10,890 bases of DNA from Phoronis ovalis. Taxonomy: Eukaryota; Phoronida; Phoronidae. The DNA is taken from the NCBI GenBank assembly GCA_028565635.1, contig JAOXYB010058735.1:1-10890 (forward strand), in the 5' to 3' direction. Below the pieces are notes generated by a model. The model had not been told where the DNA came from, did no database searches, and saw only the letters and a list, made by a program, of their open reading frames with translations. Positions 1 to 8,408 of this stretch are shown here, in pieces. Position 1 is the stretch's first letter, and every line of letters begins with the position of its first letter. The translations under genes and the position numbers were made by a program.

Positions 1-277
1 GCCTGGCACAAAAATTCGTGACCCCCCCCTGTTTGCACCAACCCCCCCCCTGTGGTAATTTCTGACCAGTCCCTTAGCTGATGTCTTTAACAATTTCAAA
101 GAACACAGCATAAACACCATTGTAGTTTATGTTGCTTATAACTATACAAATGGCATTATGACATGTTAATCAGAAATGGAAATTTTAAAGATTTTTTGTG
201 AATTGAAGATCAACTCGCTTAATGCTTGCCCTCTAAGTATAATCCAAGGAATTAATTAAAAGGTATTGCCTAACTAC

Positions 278-283
278 TTTATT
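278..283 (-). promoter_or_regulatory. candidate polyadenylation signal for the channel gene
   Basis: AATAAA on the minus strand, the first canonical hexamer met downstream of the channel stop codon. ATTAAA variants occur nearer the stop (for example around 565-570 and 618-623) and could be used instead. This is a motif match only. Confidence 0.3.
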
Positions 284-405
284 AAACCTCACTATGGAAC
301 CTCACTAAACAAATTTGCAAACAATTATAATGATTGGTAATGTATAAGAAATTATGAACCAGCTAGCCATAAAGGTACATTGTGCATTCCATTAAAAATA
401 TATTT

Positions 406-610
406 GAACACTTTGTAGTAGGTAATGTACTTTTTAAATTAAATTTGTATTATGCTAAGGCAGTATTACATATAAAGGCATAAAACATCTAACTATACTC
501 AGTATCTCAAAATGTTTTGATGATTTATGACTTGATCTGTAATACTGCCATAGCATAATACAAATTTAATTTTAAACTTGCAATAAATGTCATACCTAAC
601 ACTAGTGTTC
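406..610. repeat. foldback (inverted-repeat) element, MITE-like
   Basis: The left core arm 436-470 is the reverse complement of 538-572, with one mismatch in 35 bases. Weaker inverted similarity continues outward: 406-435 resembles the complement of 573-610, both arms starting gaacact, with small gaps. The 67-base middle (471-537) is unpaired. I see no coding sequence and no clear target-site duplication. It could be a foldback transposable element or a local inverted duplication. If it lies in the channel's 3' UTR, the transcript would form a long hairpin. Confidence 0.7.
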
Positions 611-819
611 TGCATTATTTAATAAAGCGTTCCCTGTGCTTTATCATATATTGCATAAACATCCAATTCCTGTTGATACATATTTTCATAAAGGCAGACT
701 GAATATTTTGTAATATATATTACATGAAGACATATATTAAGTAAATAGTTTTTACACTAAGAAATAATATTAAATTTGTGATTAATCAGACTTATTCAAT
801 TAACACAGCAGTAAAAGTC

Positions 820-2277
820 TTAAAAGAAAGAATCTTTGTTATCCTCCCTTTTGTATTTTTCCATCTCAATGTTACTTTTGTCATTCAGCACTGTGACAGT
901 TGTTTTCTGTTGCTTCCCTTTGAATATAACTATGTATAACAGTTTTGAAACAAAAGCAAGTGCATCAAACATTGTCAGGACAGAAACACCGCACCAGAAC
1001 CCAAAAGAACCTCCTGTGGACGAGATAGCACTCCATGTACTGTAGCTAGGTTCTTCTGTACTAAAGCTCTCAACAGTACTATCATGGAAAACATTCACTC
1101 GAGCAAAATTTTTGTGAACGAAACCGTTTTCTAACATATATCTTAATGGATGTTGTGTGAACGCACAATATGCCTGCGTTTCATTTTGTGTATAAACATA
1201 CTTGTCTAAAAAAGTAGCCTGTAGACTATCTCTTGGCCAGTATGACATAGATATCTGTGAATGGTATATCATCTCTGAACACGGTAATTTGCAATTGCAT
1301 TTGTCTGCATTAAAGTGTTTCTGGGCATTCATCTCACACTTCAATTGTTCTGTGAATTTCTCCAGTGTGCAGTTTTCAATGGAGGAAACAGTTCCACAGA
1401 AAGTACTGTTAGAATGTCTGCTTGGGAGTTCAGGACTTTTGCAACCACATTCTTTTAGTATATAGTCTTGTTTGCAAAAGCTCAAACAAGTATTTTTATT
1501 ATACTTGTGTGTAGTGTTGTATATGTTCCCTGAATCAGTGCAATTTGACTCATAAGGTGCCTTCAGACGGGTTATACTAGTAGGTCGAATAGCAATTGAA
1601 GTTGAATAGCCAGGCATCACATTAATGGCATTTTCCTTGGGATTGGGCATGGATCCAGCAGGGTGTGTAACAATTACAAAACCTACTGCACTATTGGACT
1701 TGCCTTCTGCATAGTTAAACGAATACATCAAATTTGGATCAAAATTATTATAATCAATATGAAAAGTATCCGCATACAAAATCAGGGACAACCCACTTTC
1801 AACACCAATATTTTCCTGGATGTTCTGGTTGATACTGTTATAAGTGTAACAGTATCCATATTCAGGATGTAGGAATCTTGTGAAGTTATCCTCTGTGCAT
1901 ACATTATCACCAAATTTACAATGCATGATCAGATCTTGGAATGCATAGGCTACTTCTTCTATTACTTCTGGCGGTGAGTTTTCATATGCTAAAGTCACAG
2001 TACCATCGTATCGGTTGTTTGTTTCAATTAATTTTAAGTCTGCACTTGTCATATTACACTCTTGCAAAATCATGTTATCATAGTGTCCTGTTACCATTTG
2101 CTCTAAAAACACTTCCTGATACACAGGCTTAAGGTTACAGATACTGACACTAGGAAATGGCTTTCTTGTAACAGTTTTAACTCCTGATTTTATCTCATAT
2201 GGATAGCTGTAATATTTGGTTATAGCCTCAATAGCACCATTGATAGACCATCCAATTGCAGCAAGCAAAAACAGTAC
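820..2277 (-). CDS. DEG/ENaC-family sodium channel, terminal exon (residues 39-523)
   Basis: This exon encodes most of a trimeric, amiloride-sensitive-type cation channel subunit of the plasma membrane. It starts after a good acceptor (tttgtag, AG at 2279-2278) in phase 0 and ends at TAA 822-820. An in-frame TTG at 2268 is not the start; the frame runs back to the splice site. Using joined numbering: the rest of TM1 (39-55); the post-TM1 motif FPSVSICN (79-86); GYCYTYNS (179-186); a V-x-PG block followed by an RL-x-x-PY-x-x-x-C segment; a Cys-rich region including CLSFCKQ and ECGC; the family signature CNCKLPC (365-371) with YWP (384-386); and pre-TM2 GGSFG leading into TM2. The G-x-S selectivity filter is GVS at 468-470. 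A 34-residue charged cytoplasmic tail ends the protein. Seven N-glycosylation sequons lie in the ectodomain. The total of 523 residues is normal for the family. The subtype (peptide-gated, acid-sensing or other) cannot be fixed by eye. Confidence 0.95.
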   Translation of the reverse strand, partial: VLFLLAAIGWSINGAIEAITKYYSYPYEIKSGVKTVTRKPFPSVSICNLKPVYQEVFLEQMVTGHYDNMILQECNMTSADLKLIETNNRYDGTVTLAYENSPPEVIEEVAYAFQDLIMHCKFGDNVCTEDNFTRFLHPEYGYCYTYNSINQNIQENIGVESGLSLILYADTFHIDYNNFDPNLMYSFNYAEGKSNSAVGFVIVTHPAGSMPNPKENAINVMPGYSTSIAIRPTSITRLKAPYESNCTDSGNIYNTTHKYNKNTCLSFCKQDYILKECGCKSPELPSRHSNSTFCGTVSSIENCTLEKFTEQLKCEMNAQKHFNADKCNCKLPCSEMIYHSQISMSYWPRDSLQATFLDKYVYTQNETQAYCAFTQHPLRYMLENGFVHKNFARVNVFHDSTVESFSTEEPSYSTWSAISSTGGSFGFWCGVSVLTMFDALAFVSKLLYIVIFKGKQQKTTVTVLNDKSNIEMEKYKREDNKDSFF

Positions 2278-3070
2278 CTACAAATATAAAAACTTGATCA
2301 TATATTCACAGACTATAAAAAATCAGGGCTATGCAACGAACAAACAAACTCTGTATGTTTTTAAACTAAAATGTGTCCAAAAATAAAGCAGTCTTCTTGC
2401 AAAATATTTTTTGTCTATAATAGTGGGTTGATTTGTAACTAGAATATTCTATGATTATATAGTAAAATGCTATAATAAATATGTTCTTCATTTTGGAAAT
2501 TACTTCTGTGGCGAGTACCATTCAATACCACTTAGAACTATAAATTTCATGTCAAATTTGGACAGTTACATTAGAAGTTAGAATTTATACATTTTTGAAA
2601 TACCCTAGCTGAAAGATTATGAAAATTTGCATCTACTATCTAACATATGATTATGTAATCAGTAAGGTGGGTAAAAACTCGCAAATTTCGAAAACATATT
2701 ACTTCTGCAATCAACAGCCATGCAGATACAAAGCTATGAACATTTACTTTGAGATAAACATTTTACAAAATTTCATTTAAATTTAACCAGTACTATCTGA
2801 GAAAAACTTCACACAAGAACAAGTGCAATAACTATATACTTAGGTAAATCTGATTCCAACTTTGTTGTTGGAAACCATATTAAGTTATCCTGAATGGTAC
2901 TAGCCACCTCCAAATGACTTTCAGAAAGGTTGTTTTTTATGAATCATTAAAGTGTTCAGTCTCATATCCATTAAATAATCTATATGATAACTTTTAATAT
3001 TTTTCAGCACAAAATTTTTTATACTACTAACTAACTTAAATTGTTAACTTTAAAATTGTTATGACCATAC
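2278..3070 (-). other. intron of the DEG/ENaC gene
   Basis: A 793-base intron with a GT donor (gtatgg, at 3070-3069) and an AG acceptor at 2279-2278. It lies between codons (phase 0) and splits TM1. It is A+T-rich with no coding signal and contains one copy (2643-2675) of a short dispersed motif also found at 3343-3375 and 3648-3679. Confidence 0.8.
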
Positions 3071-3184
3071 CATGAAAACTCTAAACCATATGTACTGGTT
3101 TGGTTTGACAATTTGAAACATCCCATGACATGTTGTTTCCTCACAAAATTGTTTTACCTCCTTCTTGAGTTTATCTTTTTGCAT
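3071..3184 (-). CDS. DEG/ENaC-family sodium channel, N-terminal exon (residues 1-38)
   Basis: This is the first coding exon of the channel at 820-2277. It is too short to stand out as an ORF but is recognisable by family motifs. From ATG at 3184-3182 it encodes a Lys-rich start, then FCEETTCHG (residues 13-21), the conserved cytoplasmic Cys-His-Gly gating motif before TM1, then YIWFRVFM, which begins TM1. The donor gtatgg follows directly, and the frame joins without a break (phase 0) to VLFLLAAIGW in the next exon, completing TM1. The frame stays open upstream to a strong acceptor (pyrimidine tract then ttttag, AG at 3227-3226), so the exon probably spans 3071-3225. If an upstream coding exon exists, the protein could start earlier. 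The chosen ATG has A at -3 (aagATG) and gives a usual N-terminal length. Confidence 0.85.
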
Positions 3185-3225
3185 CTTGAAATGAAATTCG
3201 TATTGCCTTGTCTGAACCAGATTTA
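3185..3225 (-). other. 5' part of channel exon: 5' UTR or extra coding
   Basis: These are 41 bases between the acceptor tttcttttcttttag (AG at 3227-3226) and the proposed ATG. They are open in the channel frame, so they could be coding if an upstream exon ends in phase 1. They contain no other ATG in that frame. The polypyrimidine tract suggests at least one upstream exon, coding or untranslated. Confidence 0.5.
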
Positions 3226-3709
3226 CTAAAAGAAAAGAAACTTCATGTTGTAGTCAAGAACCCTTTTATCAGTACTTAATCAAACTACAAACTGATGTCA
3301 TACTTTTAGTAGGTACTGACATCAGTTAGAATGTGTTTGTCTGCCATATGACTATGTATTCAGTAAGTTGGTAAATTGAGAATAAAAACCATATTTTTGA
3401 AAACAAAAGTTTCTCATATTTTTGGTATTATGCCGAGTTCAAAAGTTACAGCTCCTTAAATTTCTAAATGTTAGAAAATATTTGTTCAGACTGAAGGACA
3501 CCATCAAAGAACAGAGCAAAACTTCTGGGACTCTTTGTTTAGTTTGGCCAAGTTAAAGCTTTGTATCTACATATTTAGTATATTAGCATATGTTTATGTG
3601 GTTTGCATTTGAATTTTTCTTTAAAACAAGTGAGTTTTAATCAAAAACTGCCCCTTTACTGAAAACATAATCATATGGCAAAAAATGTAAGCCTTTTGCA
3701 CAAAGTATA

Positions 3710-3750
3710 CTTTTATTTAATAGTCTAGCTTACCTTTTATTTAATAGTCT
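3710..3750. repeat. short tandem duplication, 24-base period
   Basis: The 17-base string cttttatttaatagtct occurs exactly at 3710-3726 and 3734-3750, with a partial third unit following to about 3764. Confidence 0.8.
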
Positions 3751-4888
3751 TACCTTTTTATTTAGTTATCCCAGTATTGATTTCAAGTAGGAACAAATGT
3801 GGCATAATACTAACAATAACCACCTTAAAACATGTGCTATTCTTTAACAATGTTTACATGCAGATTCCCATGTAAGAAAGTACACCTTTTAAGTTAATAT
3901 ATGCACACCAGACTTCAACAGATTTTTGGCTTTGTCAAGTGATACCTTAAGTTTTAATTCTGGCACATAATTAGACATGATTGAAGATTAATCATGTAAT
4001 TTCTCCAGAGTATACAAAAGTCATGTACCTATTCTCTCATAGCAGGGTTTTAACTTAATTAATACATTAAAAATTTAATGAACCCATTAAAACTGCATGA
4101 AAAAATTGAAATCAAAAGCCAATTTTTTTGTTTTTACATGTTTCTGTACGCACAAAAATTACAAGCTTCAGTTTAGACATTTATCCAGTTCGAAACTCCT
4201 TGAAATCCTGTTTGAAGTTTTCTGAACTAAGTTTGAACTTTTATAGTTTTCTTGTACTGTATAGCACACATTGTATTGTATAAGCCCTTTTGATCTATAA
4301 TCCTGTTCATTCCACTAAAATGGATTTCACAATTGTCCAATCCTGCAGTTTGTATTCCCTGGTGAACACATTCAATTAATTTTAATCACTGTACTTGAAA
4401 ATACTTCAGTAATTCCCTTATGATTAGCACAAAATTACATTTACAATAAAGTATTCATATTTTTCCACAATAGCTTAATACATATTTGTATCTGATGTAC
4501 ATTCTAAAAACAACTGTCACCTTATTTGCTAAAAGCTTGATAAATATCTATCTTTAATGTATACCATACATTACCCACATGATTGAAAAAAATACCACTT
4601 CTACTATTATAACACAATTGATACAAATCGAAATGTATGCTATAGAATCAAACGGTTAATTGCAAGGTATCTGCCTACTTGTTTATTTTCTGTTCTCTGT
4701 ACACTTAATTAGATTAAGGAATCAGTTTTAGCCAATGTCTGTCAGTTGCTGATTTGTATCACATATAAAAAAATTTAGTAGATCGATAAATAAATTTCTA
4801 GTCAAACGATTTACACATGCATGGTCTGGGAGGCATTTATTTCCTAGAAATAAACACGAAAACACACTTTTAATTGCGCCACTCACTT

Positions 4889-4890
4889 AC
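4889..4890 (-). promoter_or_regulatory. candidate splice donor of a channel 5' UTR exon
   Basis: On the minus strand this reads ccc|gtaagtgag, an excellent match to the animal 5' splice consensus. Joined to the acceptor before 3225 it would give an in-frame stop and no new ATG, consistent with an untranslated first exon and translation from 3184. No transcript evidence is available here. Confidence 0.2.
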
Positions 4891-5434
4891 GGGTAGTGAC
4901 TGACACATATTATAACTAATAACTTGTGTTTATTTAACCAAAAGCTGCATCATTTACAGATAAAGTAGGAAATAAACAATAACTAATATTATTTGTTTTA
5001 TATGGTCAACTTTTTTTATTTCTTTCCTCATTTGGATAGCCCATTCTTTCAGTGTTTATTCTTGGAACTTGAACCAAAAAGCAACAGCAATTAGGTTTCT
5101 GTATCACTAAGATTCTCATACCACATGGTATTTCTATAAGACAAGATTTGTGAGCTGAAATTAGGTATCTCTACTGAAATGGTCTGGGAGGTCCGGCTGA
5201 ACAAGCAGACAGCGAAACCCAGGTTAATGTATGATACATCACAAACAGTACAAAAACTACCATTCTGTGCTATATCTGATGATTACGTTAGCAACAGAAA
5301 CATTGAGCATGAAACTGAATAGATGATATCCCTTGTTGCATCAGGAGACAATGATTGCACAACTTGATCTAATTAGGGGCTAAAGTAGCAATTTCGTAAA
5401 TAATTACGATTTTCGTAACTTTGTAAAGATACTT

Positions 5435-5436
5435 AC
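5435..5436 (-). promoter_or_regulatory. second candidate splice donor of a channel 5' UTR exon
   Basis: The minus strand reads ctcgc|gtaagtatc, again a near-ideal donor. A TATA-like string (ctataaatcc, minus strand, about 5502-5493) lies some 57 to 66 bases upstream, so a short first exon ending at 5437 is conceivable. It would contribute no start codon in the channel frame. This is a motif-based guess. Confidence 0.2.
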
Positions 5437-5676
5437 GCGAGTGTTAACGTTTATGATTTTTTCAGAAAACATATTTAGCGTCCATAAGTCTGGATTTATA
5501 GAAGTGTAATGCTAGGATGTTTCCACTAATTCCCTCGCAAGCCAAGTGCTTGAAACCCTGGCTGGAGGTCTGTTAGCGCCAACAATATACCAACTATTAC
5601 ATGATTTTTTATTTTCTAGTGAAAAAACACCTAAATTTCAGTGTTTTCTTTTTTCTTGTGTTTTGAGGAAACTGCT

Positions 5677-5734
5677 GAACTTGTTAGAATTTGCTAGAAT
5701 TCGTTAGAACTTGTTAACGTTCATTAGAACTTCA
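5677..5734. repeat. degenerate 10-base tandem repeat
   Basis: Successive 10-base units resemble acttgttaga, with variants such as atttgctaga, attcgttaga and gttcattaga. Just downstream, gaattgaac is repeated at 5757-5765 and 5779-5787. It abuts the recognisable LINE endonuclease fragment. Confidence 0.6.
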
Positions 5735-5772
5735 ATACCTCATATTCGTTTCTAATGAATTGAACTTGTTAG

Positions 5773-5904
5773 ACTAACGAATTGAACTCTCTGGATGTTG
5801 AAAAGAACAAATATGGTAAAATTCTGGCTGACCTTTGTCAATCATCACAACTTAGAATACTCAATGGCAGAACAAATTGGGATTTGGTACTTTCACTTGC
5901 ATAA
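5773..5904 (+). pseudogene. LINE endonuclease-domain fragment
   Basis: The frame is open from 5773 to TAA at 5902-5904. It contains NKYGKILADLC followed by LRILNGR, which matches the conserved part of the apurinic-type endonuclease of LINE ORF2, where a Gly-x-x-Leu helix precedes an Ile/Val-Leu-Asn-Gly-Arg strand. The catalytic Asp/His blocks before and after are not recognisable. The piece would be about 43 residues of a domain that is normally over 200. Confidence 0.6.
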
Positions 5905-6082
5905 AAAATAAAGTCAAGAGCACTTTTTCATAACAACATTGTTTCAAAACTATTACAGCCAGATAATTATACTTGCTATTTTTCCTAGACTGACCTCAGT
6001 CCCTTTTGGGCGTTTTTAAACCTTATTCATTTATAACTTGTCAAAATTTTCTTGTTTTTTAGTTTACACCATAATTTTTACC

Positions 6083-6136
6083 TAGTATCAAATATTAACC
6101 CAGTATCAAATATTTATCCAGTATCAAATGTACACC
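6083..6136. repeat. 18-base tandem repeat, three copies
   Basis: Three adjacent 18-base units, each containing agtatcaaat, start at 6083, 6101 and 6119. The first two differ at only a few positions, and the third differs mainly in its last half. Confidence 0.85.
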
Positions 6137-6440
6137 CAAAGGGTGTTCTGCATATATACCAACATAGCATATATTAAATAAAGCAAGTATTGATACTTTT
6201 TAGGGACTTACATGATTTTTACTGCTCATATGTGTAATATTATACAACTAAATATTATGATATTTTACAATAAATGATATTACAGTAATCATATGCAGAA
6301 AACAGTCTGGACTACAGACTATATTTTTCCATGTGCAGGACTTTTACACATTTTAGCGATCTTTCTATGTTATCTCTGATGCTCACTGCTGGTAACTGAT
6401 GAGAAACATGGAAATATACTGGAATCTTGTATGCGAATAA

Positions 6441-7310
6441 CACACAAGTTTATTTGATAAAGATTCAGTATGCAGATTTCAAAAGATACTAGCTAGCCAA
6501 GATATACATTTAAGAATAAAAGCAATTTTGTATTACAGGATTGGTAATGATGTTGAAAATTTGGTAACTACACTAACCAATATTTTACAACACACAACGA
6601 AAAAATCACAGAAATGGCATGATATAAAATATTGCACTGTGAAAAAAGAGCTTGCAGCAGCTAATACTTTATACAAAAGAAATCTAAGTTGTAAAGTTGT
6701 ACAGCATAAATATATTAACATATTAAGTACTATAAAGTTCAGAAAATAGAAACGACAAGAGTACAAACGGGTTCTCATTAGAAAATTAAATGTAATTAAA
6801 GATGAAAACCCACAAGGAAATTACTAAAGCAACTACAGAATCAACCAAACGATAATAAAGGATGTAAAACAGATCCTGAGGAAATTATAGATCATTTTAA
6901 ACAGTGAAATAAAAACATGGAAAATGTAGGCAAAGTATTTACTAGATGTTTGACTGAACTTGAACACAATGGTGTGAATTTAATTGATCTAGATTACGAA
7001 CTTTAAAGTAAGTAATAGTGAAATCCATAAGCACATTACACAACTTAAATGTGGCAAATGACCTGAACAGATCAGATCAGTAATGAGATATTAAAATGTA
7101 AAAGATATTTCCTAGTACCTATAATTAAAGAGAATTACAATAAATGCCTGGTACTGGGAACATTCCCAAAACAGTAGAATAAAGGAATGATAGTGCCAGG
7201 CATTTATTGTAGTAAAATAATATGCTTGAACTATGCTAGTAACATTAGACCTTTGACTAAATGTGTGTACTTAGCATTTGAAAGAAGAAAATCAAGCCAT
7301 ATTACCAAAA
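6441..7310 (+). pseudogene. LINE ORF2 linker and N-terminal RT fragment
   Basis: The frame is open from about 6441 to TAG at 6747-6749. Features typical of the LINE ORF2 linker are NLVTTLTNIL, then a Lys-rich stretch with KWHDIKYC, then KKEL and a basic helix. After stops, recognisable pieces continue. SEIHKHITQLKCGK (about 7015-7060) corresponds to the helix before the RT domain. LGTFPKQ, a stop in place of the usual Trp, then NKGMIVP (about 7154-7198) is the RT block before finger motif 1. SNIRPLTKC (about 7230-7257) matches the usual N-Y-R-P-L/I-T block. At least three stops and two frame changes separate these. It could not be functional. Confidence 0.7.
7136..7211. repeat. 20-base inverted local duplication inside the LINE remnant
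   Basis: Arms 7136-7155 and 7192-7211 are reverse complements over 20 bases, with one G-T pairing and no gaps. In the spacer, 7155-7168 is itself a small palindrome (tgggaa-ca-ttccca). The right arm starts just where the LINE reading would continue past its Ile-Val-Pro block. Confidence 0.9.
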
Positions 7311-7571
7311 AATATTTATGTTAACAGTTTAAGAATAAGCATTGGTGATATATTATCTGTTGTTTAGTCATATTATATTCAAAGTTGTTTTATATTGTAG
7401 TCTATAAATGCTATATAAAATGGGATATTGTAGATGTTAGCATAGCATTTAGCATTGCCAAAGCCATTGTAACTGTGTGCTAGTTGCAAAGATGGAACAA
7501 TAAATGGTAAATGATGTTGCATATCCACTTTGTCTCTACTGCAACTATTGCTGATAATTTTTATGTTATAG

Positions 7572-7680
7572 TGGAAGTGAATGGGATAGATTTCTTAAAG
7601 CCTCTATGTTCAACGAAATAGTTCAGCTGTTTGGCAAGGAGAAAATACCTGCAGCATTTAGTATATGGAATCGCCACCAG
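7572..7680 (+). CDS. KNTC1: KNTC1/Rod-like protein, internal exon (first visible)
   Basis: KNTC1 (Rod) is the large subunit of the Rod-Zwilch-ZW10 complex, which brings dynein and checkpoint proteins to unattached kinetochores. It is an alpha-solenoid with an N-terminal beta-propeller. This exon has an acceptor AG at 7570-7571 and a donor gtaataa at 7681. It begins with the third base of a codon, then reads GSEWDRFLKA, a middle segment and ends AFSIWNRHQ. The W-x-RHQ ending followed by an acidic/aromatic helix is what I recognise from KNTC1. The recognition strengthens with the next four exons, which read through in one frame. Earlier exons must exist because the reading starts inside a codon, and none is visible to the left. 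The alternative is another alpha-solenoid protein of the same type. Confidence 0.75.
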
Positions 7681-8053
7681 GTAATAAAAGCAAAGTCATG
7701 TCATCTTATTGGTAGAAGTTGTATAGTTTTTTTAATGCACTTTGTTAGTTTATGATGCTATTGAATTGGTCATATTTATACTTTTATTTATTGTGGGTGT
7801 TATTAAATAGCCAAATAAAACAAACAAATCATTTTAGTGTTTTGTCCACAAATACAGGTGAAATGCATGTTTACTGTGTTATTTGATTTCAGTAAGCGAA
7901 CATTAAAGTCATGCAAACCTGAATATATATATATTATTTTATTTAAACGTTGCTGCTAGCGTTCTTATTATGCCTATCCACATAGTTGCTGGGCATATTG
8001 TGATAGGCTATGTGTCATCAGTGTTGTCCATAACACTTTCTTTTTCGCGAGAA

Positions 8054-8338
8054 CAGCTTCAGTTTTTAGCAGATCAGCTTCATACTTGGCACAGGGTAAT
8101 ACAGGTCAAAGTGGAGGTTATAATTTTACCTTGATTACTCCAATATGGCCGACTGGTGGCCATTTTTGTTCCAAAGAGAGCATTCCACATCAGTTGTGGG
8201 AAAGACGAAACATTGACCAACAAGATGACCAACTGGCAACCTTGTTTGTTCCCAAGGAGGCTCGTCACAATGCCCCGCATCCCATAAAACAAAGCATTGA
8301 CTAGTTGATTTGAAGGTGGATTCACAAATAGGCTAGGT
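8054..8338 (+). repeat. dispersed repeat, longer copy
   Basis: It starts with a cagcttcagttttta-type string, continues through a caggtcaaagtggaggt-like part and an atatggcc core with ggtggccat, and ends with a gactag...ggattca block. All of these recur in order at 8409-8602. This copy holds about 120 extra bases in the middle. GC content is above the surroundings. The 95 bases before it (from about 7960, including tgggcatattgtgatagg) may be part of the same element. I cannot name the family. Confidence 0.7.
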
Positions 8339-8408
8339 GACATTGTAAAAAGACCTTTGACATTTGACATTTTTTGTTGTGCTTAATATTTTCCTTGTAT
8401 TGTAATAA

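Larger units (their letters stand above)
1..819. other. 3' flank / probable 3' UTR of the DEG/ENaC gene
   Basis: No credible coding region is visible in either strand. Reading leftward from the channel stop codon at 822-820, the first canonical polyadenylation hexamer AATAAA on the minus strand is at 283-278 (tttatt on the plus strand). If that signal is used, the 3' UTR is about 550 bases and contains the foldback element at 406-610. Positions 22-29 and 42-50 are runs of 8 and 9 C. The rest is plain A+T-rich sequence. Confidence 0.5.
2643..3679. repeat. three dispersed copies of a ~32-base motif
   Basis: A motif beginning (g)ccatatgaytatg and continuing with a cagtaag-like core and a short run ending ggtaaa occurs at 2643-2675 (plus), 3343-3375 (plus) and 3648-3679 (minus). 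Identity between copies is high over about 32 bases and fades outside. It is probably the conserved part of an old dispersed repeat. The copies sit in the channel intron and just upstream of its first coding exon. Confidence 0.5.
3226..5772. other. noncoding region upstream of the channel gene
   Basis: There is no convincing protein-coding exon on either strand. It holds an 11-base inverted repeat (3290-3300 with 3317-3327), a short tandem duplication at 3710-3750, and a 13-base exact direct repeat at 4821-4833 and 5179-5191. It also has two GC-richer patches (about 5180-5222 and 5530-5580) and two minus-strand GTAAGT donor candidates. It probably contains the promoter and any 5' UTR exons of the channel gene. 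I searched for earlier KNTC1 exons on the plus strand and recognised none. Confidence 0.5.
5773..7470 (+). mobile_element. degraded LINE (non-LTR retrotransposon) ORF2 remnant
   Basis: Pieces of a single plus-strand retrotransposon polyprotein appear in the expected order. They are an endonuclease segment (5773-5904), the endonuclease-to-RT linker (from about 6441), the N-terminal RT region (about 7010-7310), and a likely RT motif A (about 7427-7447). Each piece is interrupted by stops and frame changes, so the element is dead. The interval 5905-6440 has no piece I can identify; it includes the 18-base tandem repeat at 6083-6136 and may be decayed element or later insertion. Neither 5' nor 3' end nor target-site duplications can be set. 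The clade is not determined. It ends about 100 bases before the first KNTC1 exon, so it probably lies in a KNTC1 intron. Confidence 0.7.

Noticed and set aside
836-2132. Plus-strand open frames of 60-90 codons across the channel exon
   Set aside because: They lie antisense to a strongly supported DEG/ENaC coding exon, have no recognisable motifs and no splice structure.
3164-3174. A gtaaaa donor-like site (minus strand) inside the N-terminal channel exon
   Set aside because: The frame continues through it into FCEETTCHG, the family gating motif, so it is coding rather than a splice site.
6528-6749. 73-codon frame as an upstream KNTC1 exon
   Set aside because: Its sequence matches the LINE ORF2 linker, further LINE pieces follow it downstream, and it ends in a stop without a donor. 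The minus-strand frame at 6533-6778 is its shadow.
7971-8007. Inverted gcctatc / gataggc pair
   Set aside because: The arms are only 7 exact bases with imperfect extension, expected by chance in a window of this size.
8080-8370. Open frames on both strands in the first KNTC1 intron
   Set aside because: They fall in a repeat that recurs at 8409-8602 with the frame broken, so neither is a gene.
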